A DNA stretch of 23,746 nt from Opacimonas sp040514355 (GTDB taxonomy: Bacteria > Pseudomonadota > Gammaproteobacteria > Enterobacterales > Alteromonadaceae): contig JBEVCF010000100.1 in assembly GCA_040514355.1 (NCBI GenBank), forward strand, positions 1-23,746. Reading direction: 5' to 3'. Of the stretch, positions 8,042-15,399 are shown piece by piece (positions within the stretch are counted from its first letter, which is position 1; each line of letters starts with the position of its first letter). The notes beneath the pieces were generated by a model. That model searched no databases, was not told the origin of the DNA, and saw only the letters and a list, made by a program, of their open reading frames with translations. Made by a program: the position numbers and the translations under genes.

Positions 8042-9064
8042 ATGAAAGCAACCTCCTTTGATATTGCACACCTAGCGGGTGTTTCCCAATCTACTGTTTC
8101 GCGTGCATTGAGTAATTCACCTTTGGTCAATACGGAAACGCGTCTTAGAATCCAAAAAATTGCCAAAGACCTCAATTATAAGGTCGATAAAAATGCCAGT
8201 AATCTGCGCAAACAACGCTCCAACACCATTGCTTTATTATTATTTGAAGATCCCTCCAGCGATGATTCTCAAATAAATCCTTTTTTTATTTCTATGTTAG
8301 GCGCTATTACCAAAGCTTGTTCTGCTGCAAATTATGATTTGTTGGTCTCGTTTCAAAACTTACAAGATGATTGGCATGCGGAATTTGAAGATTCTAATAA
8401 AGCAGACGGCATCATTCTTCTTGGCTATGGCGATTACGTCGATTATCAAACGAAATTAGAACAGTTAGAGTCTCAAGGCACACATTTTGTTCGTTGGGGA
8501 GCCCACGATCCGAATCACCCAGGTATATCAGTCGGCTGTAACAATTTCCAAGGTGGTTTTATTATCACCGAACATTTAATTAAACAAGGGCATCGCGCTT
8601 TTGCGTTTATTGGTATTGCCGACCATCATGCGCCAGAATTTATGGCGCGTTTTCAAGGTATGATGTCAGCATTAGATAAATACGGTCTACGCGATGAGTT
8701 TGTGGGTCAATTTGATGCGATATTTACCTTGGAGGCTGGTATAGATGCGACTTATGCCTTGCTTGAAGGTAATATTCGTCCAGATGCGATTGTATGCGCC
8801 AGTGATTTAATTGCAATTGGTGTACAACGCGCTATGTTACAACATCAGCTCACTTGTCCAGATGATATTGCAGTAGTTGGTTTTGATAACATACCAGTAA
8901 GTGAGTTTACCACTCCTCCACTGACAACAGTCAAACAAGACACTGTCTGCGCTGGTAAAGTGCTAGTAGATAAACTCATTCGCTTGGTCAATGGTGAAAC
9001 GGCATCTGATATGCAAATACCGACTGAATTAGTCATCCGTGAATCGTGCAAAAAAAGGGTCTGA
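8042..9064 (+). CDS. LacI/GalR-family transcriptional regulator
   Basis: DNA-binding sugar-responsive repressor of 340 aa, the usual LacI length. Seen: N-terminal helix-turn-helix FDIAHLAGVSQSTVSRALS (residues 6-24); hinge helix NASNLRKQRS (51-60) with the minor-groove Leu55; then the periplasmic-binding-protein-like effector domain, with VVGFDNIPVSEFTTPPLTTVKQD typical of the C-terminal part. The ribosome site before the ATG is weak (AAGTGA). The stop codon lies inside the terminator hairpin of the opposing amylase gene. The nearest targets are the amylase/MFS genes and the halogenase, so control of maltodextrin or alpha-glucan use is the likely role; this is inferred from position. The inducer is unknown. 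Confidence 0.93.
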   Translation: MKATSFDIAHLAGVSQSTVSRALSNSPLVNTETRLRIQKIAKDLNYKVDKNASNLRKQRSNTIALLLFEDPSSDDSQINPFFISMLGAITKACSAANYDLLVSFQNLQDDWHAEFEDSNKADGIILLGYGDYVDYQTKLEQLESQGTHFVRWGAHDPNHPGISVGCNNFQGGFIITEHLIKQGHRAFAFIGIADHHAPEFMARFQGMMSALDKYGLRDEFVGQFDAIFTLEAGIDATYALLEGNIRPDAIVCASDLIAIGVQRAMLQHQLTCPDDIAVVGFDNIPVSEFTTPPLTTVKQDTVCAGKVLVDKLIRLVNGETASDMQIPTELVIRESCKKRV

Positions 9065-9086
9065 ACACACTTAGGCGTTCAGACCC
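9050..9086 (-). terminator. Intrinsic terminator of the MFS-amylase operon
   Basis: GGGTCTGAAC (9057-9066) and GTTCAGACCC (9077-9086) form a perfect 10-bp stem with a 10-nt loop. On the minus strand it is followed by seven T (9056-9050). It ends transcription coming from the amylase gene, whose stop is 31 nt upstream. It overlaps the last codons and stop (9062-9064) of the LacI-family gene; on the plus strand no T run follows, so it is oriented for the minus strand. Confidence 0.85.
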
Positions 9087-9116
9087 CATTATGTATACCA
9101 AGCATCTTAGTAAAGA

Positions 9117-9546
9117 TTATTTATAGTCCATGGCATGGTGTAGTGCTTTAATTAATGATGGCTCCGTCACTTCCTCGTTCAATACCCATACCTGCACATC
9201 GTGTGGGCCGACTTCCGATACAAACGCATCTTTAATCGCTTTTTGTTTACCTGAGAGTTGTTCAACATAACTACCAGCTTGGATCATGTTGCTAAGAGCA
9301 AACGAAACGGGTTCACTGCCTTTATTGAGTAACACCAAGGCAATTTGTTGCGTCTCTTGTGTTTGTAGCACACGATAGAACGCGGCTTTATTTCCCTCGA
9401 GCATTATGTTTACTTGTAACCCAGACTGCAAGGCTGGCGTCGCTTGCCGTACCTTCGCAATACGGGCTAAATTTTGGTAGATAGGATGCTGGCGTGCAGT
9501 ATTCAACCGCGCTTGTCCAATGTAATTACGATTGCCTTCATGCTCA
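9117..9546 (-). pseudogene. Alpha-amylase C-terminal part, out of frame after the frameshift
   Basis: This frame continues the amylase homology in a different reading frame from the upstream part. Directly after the break it reads EHEGNRNYIGQARLNTARQHPIYQNLARIAKVRQATPALQSGLQ, which is the usual end of the GH13 barrel, and then a beta-rich C-terminal domain (AAFYRVLQ, IALVLLNKG, GPHDVQVWVLNEE). The first in-frame ATG (9506) has no convincing ribosome site, so independent translation is unlikely. The end is defined by the TAA at 9117-9119, followed by a strong terminator. Read with the upstream part it completes a roughly 555-residue enzyme. No frameshift-promoting slippery sequence is evident. 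Confidence 0.7.
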
Positions 9547-10782
9547 GCAGTCAGAGCCTTGATAGACTACGGGAATACCACGCGTGGTAAACAACCAGTT
9601 GTGCGCATTAATAAATCCTTCATCGCTTGCATTCATCCGTCGCATGTCATGATTGTCATAAAACGTCGTTAGATCATACACATTATGATACGGTCCATGC
9701 GTGAGATGAAGATAGTCTGCTAACTCCGCAAAATCGCTATTAGGGTTTTCGAACACAGTGGTCATCGCTTTTTGCCCCGGAAAATCTAGAACCGAAATCT
9801 GGCCGTTTTTAGGCAGCGTATGTTGGGCAATGAAGTTTGCGTTGTAATCATAGCTTTCAGCAAACATGAAAAAATCGGGATATTCGGCGCGAATACGATC
9901 CGCCATGATCTTCCAAAAACGATGTGGCACATGCTTGATGGTATCGATACGAAATGCAGCGGCACCTTGCTCAATCCAATGCAGGTAAGAGTCAATTAAA
10001 AAATCTTGTACCGCTGGATTGGTGTCATCCAAATTAGATAACTGCATAATATCCGGTGTTTTGCGAAAAAAGTCATGCAGCGGTTCATCATGTGATAAAG
10101 CTTCCGGTGCTAAATTCTGATGATCCGCCACCAAATTGCCCTCTTTATCATACAATTCACCATACATGGGCTGATCAATAGGCATGGTGAACGACGGCGA
10201 ACCATGATTTGCCACCACATCTAAGATGGTTTTGATCCCTTTTGCACGTAAACCAGCTGTTAGTGCCTTGTAACCAAGCCCAGGTGAAACTAAATGCTCG
10301 TCTTCTTTATAAAAATTGGTTGCCCAATATCCGTGATACCCTGTTTTGCCACCATCTTTAAATGCGCCTCCATAGCTGATAGGTTCACCACCAGAGAAAA
10401 CTTGATTGGGATTGTCTACCACAGGTGTCAGCCACACCGCGGTCATACCGAGATCGCGTAAATAATCAGCGTTGTCCAACACACCTTTAAAATCGCCCCC
10501 CATGTAACCGACATTGGCAAACTTACCGTCAGGTCCATCTAAGCGGCCACCGAAGGTGGGGAAGTCCCCGCCTTGTTCAGGATAATTGTTATTGGGGTCC
10601 CCATCAACAAAACGATCTGTCATGATGAAATAGACCGCTTCTTTGGCAAACGCTTCTTTGGTGCCATAAAATTCGGTCACCGTATTTTTCTGACTCGTTG
10701 TACTAGGAGCTTGCGTGGTTTGGCAAGCCGTCAATCCTAAGCTAGCTGTGATGATCGCTAACGCAATGGCCGTTCTTTTCAT
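9544..10782 (-). pseudogene. Lipoprotein alpha-amylase (GH13), catalytic part truncated by frameshift
   Basis: Glycoside hydrolase family 13 enzyme expected to hydrolyse alpha-1,4-glucans at the cell surface. The start is the ATG at 10782 (AAGGA about 9 nt upstream), not an upstream in-frame ATG that overlaps the transporter gene. Seen: lipoprotein signal LGLTAC (Cys20, Gln at +2). GH13 regions: DVVANHG (I), FRIDT with nucleophile Asp280 (II), FAES with acid/base Glu309 (III), and DNHD with Asp379 (IV). The frame then stops just after GIPVVYQGSDC at the TGA 9546-9544, while the homology resumes one frame over at EHEGNRNY. Relatives carry about eight residues between GSE and EH; only four nucleotides are here, consistent with a loss of about 20 nt. 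All catalytic residues remain, but the barrel end and domain C are lost. It may be a real mutation or an assembly error. It follows the MFS gene by 14 nt, one operon. Confidence 0.75.
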
Positions 10783-10796
10783 TCTGTCAATCCTTG

Positions 10797-12209
10797 TTAA
10801 TATGATGCTTGTGTCACTTGGGCGTCGTCTGGTACAAAATACACGGCGATAGCACCACACACCATAGCGACGCCTGCTAAAGTGATAATATGGATAGCTT
10901 CATTGGCAAATATACTGGACAAAATCCAGCCTGATAAAATGCCTGATACAATTTGGGGCGCCGCAATTGTGAAATTGAAAATCCCCATATACACGCCCGT
11001 TTTTTCTGCTGGCAAAGAACCCGCCAACATGGCATAAGGCATCGCGAGTATTGCGGCCCACGCTATCCCAACGCCAAGCATGGGAACAAATAAACCAACT
11101 GCACCAGCAGGCACCACCACTTCAGTGACCAAAAAGTTCACAGTAGTGGGTGTCGTATCAGTAAACAAACCAAAACTGGCGTAAGATACACCACCTAAAA
11201 GCAGCGCAATGCCATAGACCCATTTGCGTCCAAAAGTATCAGCCAGTCGCGCTAACACAATGGAAAACAAAGCTGCAAACACAGAATAACCCGCAAATAA
11301 CATGCCTACCCAGTCGCCTGCTGCCCCTTTGGCATCATTGATATAAGCAGGGATAACGTCATAGCTTGCCAAATAGTCGGGATCAAACCATTTTGCCTCA
11401 ATCCCCCAAGTATTTTGAGTAATGGCAGGCATCGTGTACACCCACATAATAAACAGGGCAAACCAAGAAAAAAACTGTACTACTGCTAACTGACGCATGG
11501 TTTTAGGCATCGTTTTAAACAAACCAAAAAACTCAGTCAGCCGCTGCCCGATACTTTTTTGTACAGCAAGTTCAGCTGTCACCGCGGCTTCGTCAACACC
11601 TTTGTAAGCATAGTAATCTGATGGCGCATACTCTTTGGTACGCATGACTGTCCACAATACCGAACCGAGTAACACCGTTGCACCAATATAAAAGGCCCAT
11701 ACAACCGAGGGCGCAACACTACCTTGTTCAGCGGTGTTGTCTAAACCAATAACATTCGTCAGCACAAAAGGCAGAATTGAGCCAATAATTGCACCTATGT
11801 TAATCAGCAAGGATTGAATGGAGTAGCCAATATTGCGTTGATTGCCTGGCACCATGTCCGAAACTAAGGAACGGAACGGTTGGAAACACACATTAAACGA
11901 TGCATCCATCAATGCTAACATCAGGGCACCAAATAGCATAGGTGCCATAAATGCGACAAATAAGGGCGCATTCGGCATGAGTAACATACCCATTGCGGCA
12001 GCTATTGCACCAAATAAAATAAAAGGCTTGCGACGTCCTAAACGATTCCACGTGCGATCTGACGCAGAACCAACCAATGGCTGGACAATGAGTCCCATAA
12101 TGGGAGCCACCAACCAAAACAATGATAATGAGTGTAGATCGGCGCCAAGAAAGCCAAAACTGACGTTCCAAATTTGCCAGAAAGAGAGTTGAGGTTGAGT
12201 TTTTTGCAT
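10797..12209 (-). CDS. MFS/GPH-type maltose or oligosaccharide transporter, apparently lacking part of helix 1
   Basis: Integral inner-membrane sugar:cation symporter resembling the bacterial SUC/maltose transporters found in alpha-glucan loci. Seen in 470 aa: LSFWQIWNVSFGFLG at 8-22, the loop SDRTWNRLGRRKPF (50-63), about ten further hydrophobic segments, and VLWTVMRTKEYAP in mid-protein. Oddity: relatives, as I remember them, continue FLG with a block like IQFGFALQNANVSRIFQTL before GAD-HSL; here FLG joins directly to ADLHSL at residue 22/23, so about 20 residues of helix 1 and its following loop seem deleted in frame. This would probably impair transport. The ribosome site is weak (AAGATAAAG). 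It is the first gene of an operon with the amylase, 14 nt apart, and divergent from the halogenase gene. Confidence 0.85.
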   Translation of the reverse strand: MQKTQPQLSFWQIWNVSFGFLGADLHSLSLFWLVAPIMGLIVQPLVGSASDRTWNRLGRRKPFILFGAIAAAMGMLLMPNAPLFVAFMAPMLFGALMLALMDASFNVCFQPFRSLVSDMVPGNQRNIGYSIQSLLINIGAIIGSILPFVLTNVIGLDNTAEQGSVAPSVVWAFYIGATVLLGSVLWTVMRTKEYAPSDYYAYKGVDEAAVTAELAVQKSIGQRLTEFFGLFKTMPKTMRQLAVVQFFSWFALFIMWVYTMPAITQNTWGIEAKWFDPDYLASYDVIPAYINDAKGAAGDWVGMLFAGYSVFAALFSIVLARLADTFGRKWVYGIALLLGGVSYASFGLFTDTTPTTVNFLVTEVVVPAGAVGLFVPMLGVGIAWAAILAMPYAMLAGSLPAEKTGVYMGIFNFTIAAPQIVSGILSGWILSSIFANEAIHIITLAGVAMVCGAIAVYFVPDDAQVTQASY

Positions 12210-12235
12210 CGCTTTATCTTATTATTCATTTTTGT

Positions 12236-12263
12236 CTATAATAATCACAGCTTGCAATGACAA
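12236..12263 (-). promoter_or_regulatory. Candidate promoter of the MFS-amylase operon
   Basis: On the minus strand TTGTCA (12263-12258), 16-bp spacer, TTATAG (12241-12236), ending 26 nt before the MFS start codon. The -10 is imperfect; TATTAT two bases upstream is an alternative. The LacI-type operator lies 8 bp upstream of this -35. Confidence 0.4.
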
Positions 12264-12271
12264 CAAATAAC

Positions 12272-12285
12272 TGCATACGTATTCA
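12272..12285. promoter_or_regulatory. LacI-type operator between transporter and halogenase genes
   Basis: TGCATACGTATTCA is a 14-bp near-perfect palindrome: the core ATACGTAT (12275-12282) is perfect and the outer TG/CA pairs match; only the pair 12274/12283 breaks symmetry. A central CG is the hallmark of LacI/GalR-family operators. It sits in the 126-bp region between divergent genes, so it could control both directions. The obvious binder is the LacI-family protein encoded at 8042-9064; this is inference. Confidence 0.6.
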
Positions 12286-12335
12286 CCACCCAAGCATCAA
12301 CAATACGACAGTTTATTGAATAATAAGAAGAAGTT

Positions 12336-13820
12336 ATGTCAAATAATCAGCAACACATCATTGTTTTAGGCGGGGGGACCGCAGGTTGGATGACTGCCAA
12401 CTTACTGCAGCAACAACTCGCGCCTAAGGGTTTTGTTATCACTGTCGTAGAGTCTGAAGACATTGGTATTATTGGTGTAGGGGAAGGGTCTACGCCTCAG
12501 TTGAAAGTGTTCTTTGATATTCTTAGTATCGATGAACAGCAGTGGATGCCCCAATGCGACGCAACCTACAAACACGGCATTACCTTCCATGCATGGACGA
12601 CTGGTGAAAGTCCTCTACCCCATACGTATTTTCATCCTTTTCCATCGAGTTTAGACAATCAGACTGCAGGTGCATTTTTACGCGCCAATCACCAAACCTT
12701 ACATAACCAAAGCGCAGCACCACATCCATCGCAGTACTTTTTGGCACATCATTTAACTCAGCAGAAGCGCTCACCTCATTTACTGGAACGAGCCGATACT
12801 GAGGTGAAAACAACTTATGGCTACCATTTTGATTCTTACAAGTTAGGTGCTTTTTTAAAACATTATGGCACACAACAAGGGATCCAAACTCGCACTGCAA
12901 CTATCGCATCTGTGCAACAGGATGAAAGAGGCATTAGCAGCTTAACTACCACTGATAATAACATCATCACAGGGGATTGGTTTTTCGATTGTAGCGGTTT
13001 TCAAAGCTTATTATTACAACAAACCTTAGGTGTCGAATTTGAGTCATTTGCTGCACATTTATTTAATGACTGTGCCATCGCTACGCCTACGCCTTGTGGT
13101 ATCGAAGAACACCCTCACACTCAAGCGACGGCGCTTCGTTGTGGTTGGGCTTGGCGGATCCCGTTGCAATCACGTGTGGGTAATGGTTATGTTTTTTCTA
13201 GCCGTTTTTGTGATTTTGAAGAGGCAGAACACGAACTGGCACAGCACTTAGGCCTTGATAAGGACAGTACCTCATTTAGGCGGATCAGAATGAAAGTAGG
13301 TCAAGTCAAACAACACTGGTATAAAAACTGTGTGGCAGTTGGCTTAGCGCAGGGGTTTATTGAGCCGCTTGAAGCGACCGCGTTACACCTGGTACAAGAG
13401 ACCGTTACGCAATTTATTGGTGCATTTACTGCAGGTCAATTTTCACAGCACTACCAAGCGCAATTTAACAAAGTCATACGTGCCCGATTTAATGGCGTCA
13501 AAGATTATATTAATGGTCATTATATACTAAACAAACAAACGGGCCCGTATTGGCAGGCGTGTCGAGAAAAAGCAAAAGTCACCCCCCATTTACAACAAAT
13601 TATATTGTGTTGGCAACGTGGCGGTGACCTCCATCAATTATTAACACAATTGGATTTATTGGCGTACTACCCCACTGTGAGTTGGTATTGTTTGTTATCT
13701 GGCTATCAACATTTTCCTACGCTTGGTTTAGCAAAGGCGGAACTTGAATCAGAAGAATCCAAACAGATCAAAATGTTTTTGGAACAGCAAGCGGAAGCCT
13801 TTAGCTCAATCGCTACATAA
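12336..13820 (+). CDS. Tryptophan-halogenase family flavin-dependent protein in a sugar locus
   Basis: Flavin-dependent halogenase family (PrnA-like): FADH2, oxygen and halide give hypohalous acid, passed to the substrate through a lysine. Seen in 494 aa: FAD-binding GGGTAGW at 12-18; GVGEGSTP at 47-54; Lys79 in TYKHGITF, in register with the catalytic Lys79 of PrnA; WAWRIP at 271-276, the WxWxIP motif that excludes monooxygenation; and Glu346 in EPLEAT, in register with PrnA Glu346, with Ala at 347 where PrnA has Ser. So the halogenation machinery looks intact. The start is preceded by an AAGAAG ribosome site. No biosynthetic neighbours are present; the gene is divergent from a sugar transporter/amylase operon across a shared operator. 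Homologues near TonB receptors and sugar genes are common in Alteromonadales and Caulobacterales, but their substrate is not settled. Confidence 0.9.
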   Translation: MSNNQQHIIVLGGGTAGWMTANLLQQQLAPKGFVITVVESEDIGIIGVGEGSTPQLKVFFDILSIDEQQWMPQCDATYKHGITFHAWTTGESPLPHTYFHPFPSSLDNQTAGAFLRANHQTLHNQSAAPHPSQYFLAHHLTQQKRSPHLLERADTEVKTTYGYHFDSYKLGAFLKHYGTQQGIQTRTATIASVQQDERGISSLTTTDNNIITGDWFFDCSGFQSLLLQQTLGVEFESFAAHLFNDCAIATPTPCGIEEHPHTQATALRCGWAWRIPLQSRVGNGYVFSSRFCDFEEAEHELAQHLGLDKDSTSFRRIRMKVGQVKQHWYKNCVAVGLAQGFIEPLEATALHLVQETVTQFIGAFTAGQFSQHYQAQFNKVIRARFNGVKDYINGHYILNKQTGPYWQACREKAKVTPHLQQIILCWQRGGDLHQLLTQLDLLAYYPTVSWYCLLSGYQHFPTLGLAKAELESEESKQIKMFLEQQAEAFSSIAT

Positions 13821-13839
13821 CAGGCTGTTAAAAATGAGT

Positions 13840-15343
13840 CTACTGTTCACAGGTATCGGTGTATTCAGGAAAGATCAAGGTAAACGTTGTGCCTTTGTCT
13901 TGTTCTGATTTGACGTGGATTTCAGCATTGTGCGCTTCGATAATACCAATCGATATCGATAGTCCTAAACCTGTTCCCTCACCCACAGACTTTGTTGTAT
14001 AAAAAGGTGTGAATAAATGTTGTTTCGTTATTTCATCCATCCCGCACCCAGTATCAATAATATCAATCTGTATTTCAGACTGGTTTCGCCTTGCGACTAT
14101 CTCAACACAGCCACCGTCAGTCATGGCTTGTGCGGCATTTACAAAAAGATTAATAAACACTTGTTGAAGTTGACCAGGCTTACCCATCACATACAGTGCT
14201 TCTTCAGTCAGATGATTATTGACTTGATGTTTGTATTTCAACTCATTCTTAGTTACGAGTAAGGCTGAATCAATGACCGCTTTTAAATCCACTTTAGAAA
14301 ACGCTTTATCACCTTGATGTGAAAATGTTTTTAAGCTTTGTACAATTTCTGTGATGCGATCAACGCCGTCGAGATTGGATGCAACGATATCTTGAATATC
14401 CTCGATAATAAAATCTATATCTAGTTTTTGTTTAAGTTCGATTAAGTGTGCTTGGCCTTCTGGATGTTGGATCAGAGATGCTTGCTGTTGAATAAACGTC
14501 ACGACATCACGCATGTACGCTGAGAGTACCTCTGTATTGGAGCGGACAAAGCCAACTGGGTTGTTGATCTCGTGAGCAATACCCGCTGCCAACTGCCCTA
14601 ACAAGGTCATTTTTTCTGAGCGCACAAGCATTTTTTGGGCTTGTTCAAGCTGCTGCTGTATAGNNNNNNNNNNAATCTAATACTTCGTCGACCTCTTGAT
14701 ACCCTGTTTTTCTGGCAAGTAACAAATTTTTCAATTGTCTTTGAATAACGGTCAACGCGTTAAAAGTATCTGGTGAAGCTGGCAACTGTTTCAGTAAGAA
14801 AACGGACAATAATCGACTTTCTGAGTCGATCGTCGTGTTAGCTACCACCATTTGCATGGGCTCACCTGAAAAATAAGACAGTGAAACAGGGACTTTTAAC
14901 CATGCTTCAGATATGGCTTGTTGTTTCAACAAGACATTGACTTCTGTTATTAAATTTTTGTTGTGATGCCATTTCTTATAGGAAGTATAGACTGGTGTAT
15001 GGGGCTCAAATTGCAGATTGTTGACTAATTGTACACCGCAAATAGCGACTTCTGCCTGTAAAAAATTGGCGGATAATTCGGTACAGTGCGTGACTAAATT
15101 TTCACTTTTTTCGGCAACCGTTAGCGAACCCGATGTCTGTAAAATAAATGCGAGTTCATCACGCTTTGCTTCCGATTCGGCCAGTGCTGCTTTGAGCTTC
15201 ACATTAGAGTGATAAATTTCTCTAGATTTAGCGACAAGTAACTCCTCCGCTTGTAAACGTGCAGACTTTTCACGTTCTAAACGGCGTTCCAATAACATTA
15301 TTTGTTTGTCTACTGAGGGAGTCGAGGACAAATTTAACTCCAT
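13840..15343 (-). CDS. Sensor histidine kinase, interrupted by a 10-N assembly gap
   Basis: Cytoplasmic-looking sensor kinase; no membrane segment or signal peptide seen. The N-terminal part (223 codons up to the gap) starts with a coiled coil (about residues 15-65) and then a GAF-like sensory region. After the gap come IQQQLEQAQKMLVRSEKM, a signalling helix, the phosphoacceptor H box in LAAGIAHEINNP (His codon 14574-14572), N box INLFVNAAQAM, G1 DTGCGMD, F box FTPFYTTK and G2 GEGTGLGLS. The two halves are out of register across the written 10 Ns; the codon phases require a true gap that is a multiple of three if the gene is intact. The start ATG at 15343 has no clear Shine-Dalgarno. It lies 56 nt after the thiolase gene on the same strand, suggesting cotranscription. 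No response regulator is in the window, so partner and signal are unknown. Confidence 0.85.
14664..14673. other. Assembly gap of ten Ns
   Basis: Positions 14664-14673 are N. The gap interrupts the histidine kinase gene in the linker before the H box. The round number suggests a placeholder rather than a measured length. Confidence 0.98.
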
Positions 15344-15399
15344 TAAATTTGCAAGTCATTAATCGTATACTGCTTTATATCGACACCAAAACGCAAGTC

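Noticed and set aside
9540..9560. Programmed ribosomal frameshift in the amylase gene.
   Set aside because: No slippery heptamer or stimulatory structure is evident, and residues expected in the family are missing at the junction, which points to deletion or assembly error.
12622..12629. Second ATACGTAT core inside the halogenase gene.
   Set aside because: The outer bases are not symmetrical (CCC before, TTT after) and it lies well within coding sequence; more likely chance than a second operator.
12336..13820. A halogenated natural-product biosynthetic cluster.
   Set aside because: No NRPS, PKS, tryptophan oxidase, flavin reductase or tailoring genes flank the halogenase homologue; the neighbours are sugar and primary-metabolism genes.
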